From Piromyces finnis (Eukaryota; Neocallimastigomycota; Neocallimastigomycetes; Neocallimastigales; Neocallimastigaceae): 64,000 bases of DNA. The position numbers were made by a program, and so were the translations under genes. The stretch is taken from positions 1,043,501-1,107,500 of the forward strand of contig MCFH01000005.1 in NCBI GenBank assembly GCA_002104945.1. The letters run 5' to 3'. Each line of letters starts with the position of its first letter. The first letter of the stretch is position 1. Under the pieces are notes generated by a model. That model saw only the letters and a list, made by a program, of their open reading frames with translations, did not search any database and was not told the DNA's origin. Of this stretch, positions 37,949 to 49,962 are shown piece by piece.

Positions 37949-40692
37949 AAATTTTATGAGTACAAGACAGGCTATTTCAAAGTATTAATTCTTTTTTTTT
38001 TTTTTTTTCAACTTTTATCAATAAATTGTATATTTAAATTTATATTTAATGATTTATTATTTCTCTATATTAATGCATTTTATATTATTGTGAAATACTA
38101 TATACTTTTTTGTTAATCATACAATTATTAATTGAATTTCATTTTATTCAATTTTAATTATTTATTGATTCCTAATAAAGAATAAATCTATTGTATATAT
38201 TTTAAAATTTTTATTTTTCTTTTATGAATGAATATTGTTACTATCCTTTTTATATTTATACTTACAACAAAGAAATGAAATAAAAACTTGTAAAAAAAAA
38301 AAATTCTAACCCTATTTTAATTATAATTTTTTTTTTGGAGCATTCATATAATATATCTTATATAAGTATTTTAAATTTTTTTTTATCTTAAATTAAAGAA
38401 TATTAATCTTTAATTAATATATTGACAATATAATAAAATCAATTTAATTCATATATTAAAAATAGATGTTTATTCTTATTTATCATATATTAATTAATAT
38501 TGTATAAAAGCATAATATTTTGTATAGTAATGTAGCTTGAAACATAATATCACACAACTGAAAATAAAATATTATTATTTATACTTTTACTTGAAAATGT
38601 AAAACAAAACATGCTAAATATTGTATATTAAAAAAGAATATAATGTTTGTATTATAAGAATGAGAAAATGATAACAAAATAAAAATAAAAAAAAAATGAA
38701 AAATTATTGATATTAATATCAAAAAAAAAAAAAAATGACTAATAATTTTAAATATTCATTTAATAAAAATTGAGGATGAATTTCAATTGTAGATCTTTGT
38801 ATGTCATCCGCAATCAATATTCTATTTAATAATTAATAATTATAAAAAAATATAAATTTAATAATAACTAATAAATAATAATAATGAATAATTATTAATA
38901 GATTATAACTATAGAAAATAATAAAAATTATAGTAGTTAATAATAATAATAATAATAATAATATTTCTAATAATAATATCAGAAATAACTACCATCCCTC
39001 TCTCTTATATTATCATTATTACATAAAGTTTAAAAAAAACTGATAATATTTAATAGAAAAAAATAAACCAACTTTTTTATTATATCAAAATACCATTTAT
39101 AATGGTAATAATAAAAAATAATGTTAATTTTATTTTAAATTAAAAATCTTAAAATGGAAAGAGGGATGTTTACATATTACATATAATTTTTTAATAAAAA
39201 TGTTTTTATTATTATTTTAATTATTATTTTTATAAGCTATGATGAAGAATCCTTTTTTTTTTAATATAAAATTTATAATTCTAAATATTTTTAAATACCA
39301 AATTTGATAATAGCATCATATTTTCTTTATAAAAAAAAAGAAAAAATAATAAACTTTAAATGTATTGAAACTTTAATTCATTATATTTTAATTCTATGAC
39401 CTCCTTTTTTTTTTTTAATGCAGAGATAAGTTTAAAATGAAATATATATTTAAACAATAATATGAATATTAAAAAAAAATTTTTTTTTTAATAATTATGG
39501 CTGTTTATTTATATTACTATATAAAAATTATATTTATTATATATATTATCATAGATAATAATTAATTCTGTGCATCATTAGTTTATATTATCGTTTTGAT
39601 AATTTATTATTTTATTAAAAATAAGGTTTAATAACTAAAATAATTTTTTTTTAAGGATATATATTATAAATTTTAATTTCTATATTTATATGAATCATAT
39701 TCAATTTAATTTATTACTGTATTCTTTTAAAGGGTCATATTAATATACTTGTTTAAGAAAATTAATTAATTTTAAATTAATATCATAAACTATAATAACT
39801 ATTCTTTATTTATTGTATGCTTTTTTTTATAATATTATATAGAAATAAATAAGAATTAAAGTTTATGATAAAAATATTTGTTTTACATTATATTACTTTT
39901 TTATTATAAGCCATCATTTTTATAGTTTTATTAGTAAAACAATAATTCATATTTCATTATTATTTTTATAAGCCACTATACTATTATTTTATTATAATAA
40001 AAGAGTATATATAATGTATTATGGAATACAAAGTATATGAATAATAGCTTTAATGAATAATAGAATTAAAAGTGTAAAATTCATTTTTTAAACACATCTT
40101 TTTACATGTCAGAATAATAATGGGAATATGAAAAAAGTAAAAATATCTAAATTTTAAATAATAATATTATTTATCAATTTTTAATAAAAGTTACACTTTT
40201 TTTATGTTATGACATGAAATAAATTGTAATACAAGTTTATGATAATATGGTGTCCCAATTTTGTTTTAAAATATAATATTATTGTATTTTTTCCCTTTTT
40301 TTTTTAATGAAGTAATTCTACTATTATAATTATTAATAATAAATTAAAAAGAAAAAATTTTAATTAAATGTAAAAGTTTAATATATTAATAAATAAAGTT
40401 TATAGAAAATTTTTTGTGTAAAGTCATAATATTTTTTTTTTTTTTTTTTTTTTTGATAGATATTATTAAACTTTAATTTCAATCATTTTTTTTTAAAATA
40501 AAACAAGATAATATTAATAATATTAATATATTTGATTAATTGAATTATATATTAATATGATTTTATTAGTTTATATATATATATAAAAAAGAGTATAAAA
40601 AGAATAAAAATTTTCTTTAAGTAGATAATTATTATATAAAATTAATATTTTATATTTAATATTATAAAAACAATTTTAATTTGTTAAACGCT

Positions 40693-40752
40693 CAGCAAGA
40701 CTGGTGCTTTTAATAAAATTAGGAAAAGGGAATTTATAGAAGTTCTTGAGGA
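40693..40752 (+). promoter_or_regulatory. Upstream element shared by the two six-cysteine repeat genes (copy 2)
   Basis: CAGCAAGACTGGTG at 40693-40706 and GTTCTTGAGGAA at about 40742-40753 match the block at 33183. The distance to the start codon is 205 bases, against 180 in copy 1. Confidence 0.55.
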
Positions 40753-40911
40753 AATAACTAATATAATAATAATAATATAATATATTATTATATTTCTAAA
40801 AATTAAAAAAACATAAAAATTTAAATAAATCAACAAACTAATTATATAATACAAAAAGATAATATAATTAATAATTTAAGTTTAAGAAACAAAATAAAAC
40901 AAAAATTGAAA

Positions 40912-43461
40912 ATGAAATCAGCTATTTTTGGTTCTGCTTTATTAGTACTTGCTTCTTTATCTAATGCTGCCAATCCATACCTCGTTTGTGATGGTTCTGA
41001 TTACAGCTGTAAGCAAGAACAAGCTTCTTTATGTCAACAAGCTGCTAATGCTTGCTGGCAACAACCATTCAGTGAATCTGTAGGTCAAGAATGTCAAGCT
41101 ATTAACAACCAATGTAACGAAATTTGGTCATACAGTGGTAGTCCACAAGTTGTTTACACTACTACCGCTAATACCTATCGTACAACTAAAACTATTTACA
41201 CTTCCACTAGATCTTCTACTAAGGCTCTTCCAACCTCTTCTTCTGCAGTTAAGACTCTTCCAACCACCACCACTTCTGCTGTCAAGACTCTTCCAACCAC
41301 CACCACTTCTGCTGTCAAGACTCTTCCAACCACCACTACTTCTGCTGTCAAGACTCTTCCAACCACTACTACTTCTGCTGTCAAGACTCTTCCAACCACT
41401 ACTACTTCTGCTGTCAAGACTCTTCCAACTACCACTACTTCTGCTGTCAAGACTCTTCCAACTTCCTCTTCTGCAGTTAAGACTCTTCCAACTACCACCA
41501 CTTCTGCTGTCAAGACTCTTCCAACTACCACCACTTCTGCTGTCAAGACTCTTCCAACTACCACCACTTCTGCTGTCAAGACTCTTCCAACTACCACCAC
41601 TTCTGCTGTCAAGACTCTTCCAACTACTACCACTTCTGCTGTCAAGACTCTTCCAACTACTACCACTTCTGCTGTCAAGACTCTTCCAACTACCACTACT
41701 TCTGCTGTCAAGACTCTTCCAACTACCACTACTTCTGCTGTCAAGACTCTTCCAACTTCCTCTTCTGCAGTTAAGACTCTTCCAACTACCACCACTTCTG
41801 CTGTCAAGACTCTTCCAACTACCACCACTTCTGCTGTCAAGACTCTTCCAACTACCACCACTTCTGCTGTCAAGACTCTTCCAACTACTACCACTTCTGC
41901 TGTCAAGACTCTTCCAACTACTACCACTTCTGCTGTCAAGACTCTTCCAACTACTACCACTTCTGCTGTCAAGACTCTTCCAACTACTACCACTTCTGCT
42001 GTCAAGACTCTTCCAACTACTACCACTTCTGCTGTCAAGACTCTTCCAACCACCACCACTTCTGCTGTCAAGACTCTTCCAACCACCACTACTTCTGCTG
42101 TCAAGACTCTTCCAACCACCACTACTTCTGCTGTCAAGACTCTTCCAACCACCACTACTTCTGCTGTCAAGACTCTTCCAACCACCACTACTTCTGCTGT
42201 CAAGACTCTTCCAACCACCACTACTTCTGCTGTCAAGACTCTTCCAACCACCACTACTTCTGCTGTCAAGACTCTTCCAACCACCACTACTTCTGCTGTC
42301 AAGACTCTTCCAACCACCACTACTTCTGCTGTCAAGACTCTTCCAACCACCACCACTTCTGCTGTCAAGACTCTTCCAACCACCACCACTTCTGCTGTCA
42401 AGACTCTTCCAACTACCACCACTTCTGCTGTCAAGACTCTTCCAACCACCACCACTTCTGCTGTCAAGACTCTTCCAACCACCACTACTTCTGCTGTCAA
42501 GACTCTTCCAACCACCACTACTTCTGCTGTCAAGACTCTTCCAACCACCACTACTTCTGCTGTCAAGACTCTTCCAACCACCACTACTTCTGCTGTCAAG
42601 ACTCTTCCAACCACCACTACTTCTGCTGTCAAGACTCTTCCAACTACCACCACTTCTGCTGTCAAGACTCTTCCAACCACCACCACTTCTGCTGTCAAGA
42701 CTCTTCCAACTACTACCACTTCTGCTGTCAAGACTCTTCCAACCACCACCACTTCTGCTGTCAAGACTCTTCCAACCACCACCACTTCTGCTGTCAAGAC
42801 TCTTCCAACCACCACCACTTCTGCTGTCAAGACTCTTCCAACCACCACTACTTCTGCTGTCAAGACTCTTCCAACTACCACCACTTCTGCTGTCAAGACT
42901 CTTCCAACCACCACTACTTCTGCTGTCAAGACTCTTCCAACTACCACCACTACTAAGTCTATCCCAACTACCACCACTACTAAGACTATTCGTATTACCA
43001 CCACTACTAAGTCTATCCCAACTACCACCACTACTAAGTCTATTCCAACTACCACCACTACTAAGTCTATTCCAACTACCACCACTACTAAGTCTATTCC
43101 AACTACCACCACTACTAAGTCTATTCCAACTACCACCACTACTAAGTCTATTCCAACTACCACCACTACTAAGTCTATTCCAACTACCACCACTACTAAG
43201 TCTATTCCAACTACCACCACTACTAAGACTATTCGTACTACCACCACCACCAAGACTATTCGTACTACCACTTATCAATCTCAACCAACTAACACTTCTA
43301 CTGATTTCTTAAGCTGCTCTTCTGATGATTGGAACTGTAAGACTCAAATGTCTGAAAAGTGTTATGCTGTCGCCAGAGATTGTTGGAGTCAAACCTACAC
43401 TCAAAGCTTAGCTGAAGAATGTAATGCTATTCAATCTCAATGCCAAAAGATTTGGAACTAG
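40912..43461 (+). CDS. Secreted repeat protein with six-cysteine caps (AVKTLP repeat type)
   Basis: Single exon; ATG at 40912 (two codons after an in-frame TTG), 849 residues. The signal peptide is MKSAIFGSALLVLASLSNAA. The N-terminal six-cysteine module (NPYLVCDGSDYSCKQEQAS..) is nearly identical to that of the gene at 33377, and so is the C-terminal one (CSSDDWNCKTQMSEKC..), with the same C-x6-C-x7-C-x6-C-x12-C-x6-C spacing. The interior differs. About 50 units of the 11-residue type AVKTLPTTTTS, a few shorter TSSS units, then about a dozen 9-residue SIPTTTTTK units with occasional TIR variants. KTLP is the core shared with the paralogue. Very Thr-rich, so probably a heavily O-glycosylated, basic extracellular rod. 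No GPI or membrane signal is seen at the C-terminus. The family is not recognised. Confidence 0.85.
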   Translation: MKSAIFGSALLVLASLSNAANPYLVCDGSDYSCKQEQASLCQQAANACWQQPFSESVGQECQAINNQCNEIWSYSGSPQVVYTTTANTYRTTKTIYTSTRSSTKALPTSSSAVKTLPTTTTSAVKTLPTTTTSAVKTLPTTTTSAVKTLPTTTTSAVKTLPTTTTSAVKTLPTTTTSAVKTLPTSSSAVKTLPTTTTSAVKTLPTTTTSAVKTLPTTTTSAVKTLPTTTTSAVKTLPTTTTSAVKTLPTTTTSAVKTLPTTTTSAVKTLPTTTTSAVKTLPTSSSAVKTLPTTTTSAVKTLPTTTTSAVKTLPTTTTSAVKTLPTTTTSAVKTLPTTTTSAVKTLPTTTTSAVKTLPTTTTSAVKTLPTTTTSAVKTLPTTTTSAVKTLPTTTTSAVKTLPTTTTSAVKTLPTTTTSAVKTLPTTTTSAVKTLPTTTTSAVKTLPTTTTSAVKTLPTTTTSAVKTLPTTTTSAVKTLPTTTTSAVKTLPTTTTSAVKTLPTTTTSAVKTLPTTTTSAVKTLPTTTTSAVKTLPTTTTSAVKTLPTTTTSAVKTLPTTTTSAVKTLPTTTTSAVKTLPTTTTSAVKTLPTTTTSAVKTLPTTTTSAVKTLPTTTTSAVKTLPTTTTSAVKTLPTTTTSAVKTLPTTTTSAVKTLPTTTTSAVKTLPTTTTSAVKTLPTTTTTKSIPTTTTTKTIRITTTTKSIPTTTTTKSIPTTTTTKSIPTTTTTKSIPTTTTTKSIPTTTTTKSIPTTTTTKSIPTTTTTKSIPTTTTTKTIRTTTTTKTIRTTTYQSQPTNTSTDFLSCSSDDWNCKTQMSEKCYAVARDCWSQTYTQSLAEECNAIQSQCQKIWN
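41240..43265 (+). repeat. Coding tandem array of 33-bp and 27-bp units
   Basis: 33-nt units (gctgtcaagactcttccaac plus Thr codons) fill 41240-42950 and 27-nt units (aagtctattccaactaccac..) fill 42950-43265. The short unit ACTTCCTCTTCTGCAG recurs at 41461 and 41755, 294 nt apart, suggesting block duplication. Thr codon choice (ACC/ACT patterns) is homogenised in runs, a sign of recent slippage or gene conversion. Confidence 0.9.
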
Positions 43462-44246
43462 ATTTGAGTACCATTAATTATGAATATACAAAATATTTAA
43501 TAAATTCCATAAAAAAAATGGATGAAATAATTTTTTTTATTAAAAATATAATAAATTATATACTTTTTTATTTTATTTTTATAATATAATTAAAAAAAAA
43601 ATGCAAAAATATTTTGAATTTATTAATTTGTTTTATTGATTAAAACTTATTATATAAATTAAAATATGTAAGTTAATATACAAAACGAAATTACATCTTT
43701 TTAAATATACATAAATCATTTAATATGCAAAAATTTTAATATTCAAATTTCCCAAATATATAAATAAATAAAAAATTAAAAAATAAATATGTAATATTTT
43801 TGAAATTGTTTTATTTTCTTTTTTTATTGATTAAATATAAAAAAATAATAATTAAAACTAACAAATTCAAATATCAAAAGAAAAAAAAAAAGATGAAAGG
43901 AAAATGTAAGCTTATTATTTGGAAAATTAAATTTAATTTCCTAATAATTGATATATTTTTTTTTCTTCTTTTTTATTCATATGTAAAAATTTATATAAAA
44001 AAAACATTATATATTATTTTATCATATATAGATATTTAAACAAACAACAACGAATAAAATAATAAATAAATTTTATAGCACAAAGTTTAGATTTAATAGT
44101 TAAAGTGTTAAAGTCAAATTTAGAATTTCTTTAAAGGGAGGGTCTACTCAAAATTCTCAATACTAGAAATATTTATGATACCTTAATTTTTTTTAATTAT
44201 ACCCATTTTTTAATTCCTTTTTGAATACTTAATTTCATATTTTATT
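43462..44246. other. AT-rich intergenic stretch
   Basis: 3' flank of the repeat gene. A 79-codon frame at 43800-44039 is Lys/Ile/Phe-rich and AT-driven. Nothing else is supported. Confidence 0.5.
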
Positions 44247-44600
44247 AAGAAATATGAAGGATGGTAAAGCAGTTAAAAATTTTTATTGTGAAGATCTCAA
44301 AGGAAAATCAACCAAAGGATAGTATTATGATAATAACAAATTTGTAGAAACTAAAGATATTACTAAATTATGTTACGAGAATCTCGAGTTTGCTTATGGT
44401 TACTGCTAGTTATTGAAAGCAAGAGAAGGATACAAGTGAAAGCTGCTTAAGCCGCTACATTGTAGTTGATCCAGCTTGTTTTTATTATTGTTTATATTGC
44501 ATAAATGGTAATCAAAATATTAAACCGTTGGTTAACCGAATGTCCAAAACTTAATAATATCCTTAACATTTCAATTATAGTTTTAAAATGTTTACTTATA

Positions 44601-44640
<40 letters not shown>

Positions 44641-44663
44641 GTAGTAGTAGTAGTAGTAATAGT
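44247..44663 (+). mobile_element. LINE relic D, post-RT fragment on the + strand
   Basis: Reads DGKAVKNFYCEDLKGKS, then YYDNNKFVETKDITKLCYE, LEFAYGYC, LLKAREGYK and, after decay, NQNIKRWLTECPKLNN. These align in order with the copy B residues KAVKNFYWKDLKGNS, YYDDNKFIETKDFIKLCYE, PEFAYVFYWLLKARSGY and VQSIKYWLLDCP. Stops interrupt every frame. The relic ends in an (ATT)n tract followed by (AGT)n (44600-44663), at the place where copy B has its Asn/Ser linker. It is truncated at both ends. Confidence 0.75.
44600..44663. repeat. (ATT)n then (AGT)n microsatellite
   Basis: About 14 ATT units followed by six AGT units, at the 3' end of LINE relic D. Equivalent in position to the Asn/Ser linker microsatellite of relic B. 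Confidence 0.85.
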
Positions 44664-45042
44664 GGCTTTATACATGAGAAACGAAATATAACAGAATTAT
44701 TTTTTTTATTTTTTATTTATTAAAATTTATAATATAAAATAAGGTGCATAATTTTGATGTATTAGCTATCCATATCACCAATTTTTAATATATTTTCATT
44801 ATTTAAAATTATTTAAAAAGATTTTAAAAAATAATGTAAAAATATTGGCTTATTCTAAATATATATTATTAAATTATTATGGTAGCATTTTTTTTTTTAA
44901 AGTGCTAATTTCTTTTTATTAATAAATACATTAGAGGTATTAAATTTATTTTATTTATAATATTAAATATTTCAATTATTATTAATATATAAAAACATAT
45001 AAAATTAATTCTTTGATATTATTAAGAAGAGAAAAAAGAAAA
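44664..45042. other. AT-rich 5' flank of the polymerase gene
   Basis: Nothing recognised beyond A/T runs; it should hold the promoter of the downstream gene. Confidence 0.5.
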
Positions 45043-48000
45043 ATGGTTCAATATTATACTGAAGCTGAACTTCATAATAAAGAAAAGTATATATTATCTT
45101 ATATTTTCCTTATAATTTTTTTTTTTTTTTATTTCAATTTTTATTTTATACATATAAAGTTATAGAGCGACATTAACAATTATTACTTGCTTTTTTCAAT
45201 TATTTTATATTTTAAGAATTGTTAGTATTTTTTTTTTTTTTTTAAATGATGATTGTTTAATTTTATAGAATTAATTATTTAATAGAATTGAAATTATATT
45301 TTATTATATTAGAAAGTATACTTTAATTTTTACACTAACAATATATATTTTATTGTAAATATATTATTATAATAATTCACCTATTTTTGATTAATAATAA
45401 TAATGAAAAAAAAAAAGTTTATTAAAAAAGGTTTCTGAAAATGAAAATGTTATAAATAGACCTCTATCCAATTATAAAAGTTATGATTCCAAATTTCTTA
45501 TTCAGAATCGTTTCTATGAACAACAATATTCTGGTATTTACTTTTGTCGATTAAAAAAACTTTTCAATAATGTTAAAAAAGCTTGTGAAGAAAAATGGAA
45601 AAGCTGTAATTAATCCTATTAATAATGAATCAATTAAATTACCACATATATATAATAAAATTCTTTTATATATTTAATAATACTCATTTATCTATTTTTA
45701 TAATATAAATAAATAAATGAATGTATATTATATTTTAAAAAATCAAAAATATTTTAAAATTCAATTCAATTTAATTCAATTCAAAAAAAAAAAAAATGTT
45801 ACTAATAAAAAGCAATTGAATCTAAAAAAATTGAATATAAATCAAAGATTTTAGATATTAAGCAAGGAAAATTGTGTTACGTTATTGGAACTGTATTTTT
45901 AGATATGTCAGAAAAACCAAATATTTTAAAAGATGTTTCAACCACAGTAATTATATACCCATTTTTTTATACCCCTTTTTTTTTTATCATAAAATCCATA
46001 ATTTCAATTGTTAATATTAAATAATTGTAATTTAAAAGTAAAACAAAACAAAAAAAAAAGTAAAAACAATGACTGAGAATATCATTTATAATTATTATAT
46101 TAAATAAGCTTAATATTGATGAATTAGAAGATACTAATGAAAAATATATTAATGGAACTAAAGAATATTTAATTGAAGATGAATCAGGTCGTATGACACT
46201 TATAGGTGATAAAACTAATACTATGGATATAATGACAGGTTATTACTATTTTAGATTCTACTATTCTAATTATAAATAATTAAGGATATATTTTACATTA
46301 GCTATTAATATTACCATTATAATTAATTATATTTAATAAAATTTAAAATATTCTTTATATCTATTTATCATTTATTTTTATTTTATAGGAACGGTTATTG
46401 GTGTTCTAGGTTTAGAAAATAAGCATGGTGAATTTGAACTTTTAGATTATTGTTTACCAGGTTTCCCTGAAAGAATTCCACAAAAATTACCAACAGCTGA
46501 AGGTAAATAAGACTATACTAATTAAGTAGTTTATAGTATAGGTTTAAAAATAAAATAAGAATGGATTATGAATCTATAATTTATATGATTTAATAACTAA
46601 TTTAATAAATAATTTTATTACCATTGGATTACTATTAATTAAATTGTATTTTTTATTTTATTTTTTTTTATATAACTTTTAGTTGATTCAAATGAACCAA
46701 AGTATATTGCTTTTCTTTCAGGTCTTGAAATTGGTAATGAAGCTTATGACTCCTTAAAAACTCAATTATTATTTGAATATTTAACTGGTGAATTGGGTTG
46801 TTTTGCTGTAAGCCTTTTCTTCTTCTTCTTCTTCATAATTCAACAATAACAACAACAATAACAACAACTATTGATTCTTTTAAATAATAATATAAATAAC
46901 ATAGGATCAAGTTCATGCTTCTCAAATTATAAGAGTAATTATTGCAGGAAATTTAATTACTAAATATCAAAGAACAAAAGAAGAAATAAAGAAAGTAAGT
47001 CAACTGTATATTCTATTTCTACTTTCTTTTTTTTTTTATTTCAAAACTATTTAAAATATTAAAAGCTAATATAAACTATTTATATATTTTACAATCCAAT
47101 TTATTCAAATCTATTATTATACAATTATATTTTTATTTGTATTTTTATTAATATATTTTCTATTTTAAATAATTATAAATATTATTATTAAAGGCAAGAC
47201 TTTATGGTCATTTTGAATGTAAATCAGCAACAGATTATCAATCCTATCTTCAACAATTAGATATGTTATTATCTACTCTAAGTAGTAGTGTTCCAATAGA
47301 TATTATGCCTGGGGATAACGATCCATCTAATCGTTCTTTCCCACAACAACCTCTTCATTCTTCTATATTTAAAAATACTAATTTATCAGATGCTTGTTAT
47401 ATGGCCACTAATCCTCACCTTTGTGATATTGATAATTTAAGGTATATATATATATATTTTTTTTTAAGGTGTAAAAATATAACCATTTTAAAAAATAAGG
47501 TTTTTTCAAAAAAAAAATTTTTTTTTTACCACATTTATTAATTTTTTTAAAAATAATTTAAATGCATATAGTATTCTTGGAACTTCAGGACAAAATATTA
47601 ATGATATTCTTAGATATACCGATATTAAAGTTGATGAAGATGATGAAGAACAAGAAAAAGATATTAAGGCAGAAGAAGATAAAATGAGTGTTGATGAAAA
47701 TGAAAAAGAAATGAATGACTCTGTTAAAGAGGAACCTATAGATATGGCTGAAAGAACCTTAAAATGGCAACATCTTGTTCCAACAGCTCCAGATACATTA
47801 CGTAAATACTCTATCTATTATTATTATTATTATTCCTTTAGTATATAAAATTAAATGAAAAAACAAACAAACAATTAATTATTTCCTTCTTTTTTTTTTT
47901 TTTTATAATAATAAAAATTATTATGACAGCTTCCTATCCATTTAAAGACAATGATCCATTTGTTATAGAATCTCTTCCAAATGTTTATTTCATTGGAAAT

Positions 48001-48251
48001 CAAAATAAATTTGCTCAACGTTTAATAGAAGGTAAAAAACAAAAATAATAATAGTATTATTTTATTTTTGATGGGGCAACTTTTTTTTTAATCCTTCATC
48101 CTATATTATTTATCATATTAAATCTATATTTTTTTTTATAGGACCAAATAATGCCAAAACAAGAATTATAATGATACCATCCTTTATTAAGACACATCAA
48201 TTAGTTTTATTAAATGTTCATACCTTGGAATGCTTTACTATTAAATTTTAA
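45043..48251 (+). CDS. POLD2: DNA polymerase delta small subunit (POLD2/Pol31)
   Basis: Eleven exons: 45043-45086, 45418-45605, 45813-45946, 46109-46238, 46389-46502, 46683-46807, 46905-46994, 47194-47441, 47572-47801, 47930-48031, 48142-48251; 504 residues, frame kept at every junction. The N-terminal region (QNRFYEQQYSGIYFCRLKKL) precedes an OB-fold (KQGKLCYVIGTVFLDM.. EDESGRMTLIG.. MTGTVIGVLGLE). The inactivated phosphodiesterase domain follows: YIAFLSGLEIG, VIIAGNLI, LSSSVPIDIMPGDNDPSN, FPQQPLHSSIF, TNPHLCDIDN, LGTSGQNINDILRYT, LVPTAPDTL.YPF..NDPFVIE and PNVYFIGNQNKF. This is the B-subunit that links the catalytic subunit to the rest of Pol delta. Oddities are an acidic low-complexity insert of about 45 residues (VDEDDEEQEKD..) after ILRYT, and a GTTATT donor after exon 4. 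Confidence 0.93.
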
Positions 48252-48491
48252 TTTAATAATATAAACCGAGTTAATGCATAATAATAGTAAATTTTAGCAA
48301 CAACAACAATTTTAATATTTATCACACACTAACAAAAAAAAATTTTTTTTATTATATATTATTTAATGATTTATGATCATGAATATTATTTGAAATTTTT
48401 TTTTTTCCTCTTTTATCATCTCTAATATCATTGTAACTATTTTATGTTTGGGTTAATTTTTTTTTTAAAAAAAAAAAAAACATTAAAGAAT

Positions 48492-48532
<41 letters not shown>

Positions 48533-49962
48533 ATGTTTATTTTCTTTTATATTTTATTATTTTATATTATCGTTTATTTTTTAATCTTTTTATAACATAT
48601 ATGTAATTTTATTTTATTATTATTATTATTATTTTTTTATTTTTTTTAATAGTAATACCCCATATCAAATTATAATATAATAAAATAAAATTATAATAAT
48701 TATTTTTTTTTAAAAAAAAAAAATGAATGAATGGAGGCATTTAAAATAGGTTTAGAATGTAAAAACAAAACAATGCTTAATAGTAAAATTCAAGTAATAA
48801 TTTTGTAAAAGAATTAAATCTAATTTTTTGTTTTTCTATATGAATGAAAATTATTCATTTATTTATTTTTTTTTATACAACAAAGTTAATTTATTATTAT
48901 ATGAATATAATTTTTAGGAAATATGACCTATTTATCTAGCTATTCATTATATTACTAAAAGAACATTTTTTAGAATGAAAAATGAATAGAATTAAATTTT
49001 AATGAATTAAATGAATAATTTTTTTTTTTTAAAAAAATATTTAATTAATTTCATTTATTATTTTTAATTAAAATAAATTTTTTATTGAAAAACTTTAATA
49101 TTATTTATATTTTATAGAATTTAATTTAGAAAAAAAAAATTAAACTTTTTAATTATTCTGTATATTTTTAATCAAAAAAGAATTGTTTAATTTAAAAAAA
49201 AAAAAAGAACTTTTAATACTATTTTTACTTTTATTATATATTATATATATTACATATTAAATCCATTACTAATAAAACAATACTAAATGTTAAAAAACTC
49301 AAAAAATTTATAATAAAAATTTAGCTATAATGTCTATATATTATAAATTTTAATTTGAAATAATTTCATGATTCCTTTATAAATTATTTTTTTAAAAATG
49401 TTTTAACAAATTTTATTATCCATTTATCCCTTTTTTCTCTTTATCTATATAAATATTTTATAGCTATAATACTAAGTAGGTACAATATTAAATGTAAATT
49501 TCAAAAAATAAAAAAACAATAAGGGATAAAGTTATATTTCAAATTTATATATATATATATTCATTTATTTATTCTAAAATAATTAAAAGATAAAACTTAA
49601 TAAAATTATCTTCAAATATATATATTTATTATTTTTTTTTGATAAGGTAAATTATTGTTAAATATGTATATTTTATTTTATTTTATTTATTTTTTTGATA
49701 AAATAGATTATTATTAAATATGTATATATTTAGTTTTCTTTGATAAAGTATCTTAATTTTACATTTCATTATGTAGTAGTGATTATGAAATGAAATTATT
49801 TGCTTTTTTAATATTCTATTCTATTTCTATTTTTCACCTTTTTATACCTGGTTCAATAAAACAATTTTTATAATAATAATGCTAGTGCTTTGATAGCTAG
49901 TATTTAAATTTGTTTAAACTTTGTATTATTAGTTTTAAAGCTTAAATTTTATTGTTTTTTTT
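48252..49962. other. AT-rich intergenic region
   Basis: 3' flank of the polymerase gene. A 37-base A-run (48493-48529) lies about 240 bases after the stop. No gene is seen. Confidence 0.55.

Larger units (their letters stand above)
36179..40911. other. AT-rich region between the two paralogous repeat genes
   Basis: About 4.7 kb without a convincing gene. Noted items are an AAAT microsatellite (37894-37948), a small symmetric structure near 38992-39168 (CATCCCTC ... TACCATTTATAATGGTA ... GAGGGATG), and the shared upstream element at 40693. Short open frames at 36546-36737, 37019-37216 and 37700-37900 have only AT-driven composition. Confidence 0.5.

Noticed and set aside
41128-43312. Open frames of about 690-725 codons in other frames of the AVKTLP array
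   Set aside because: Same reason: shadows of a coding tandem repeat.
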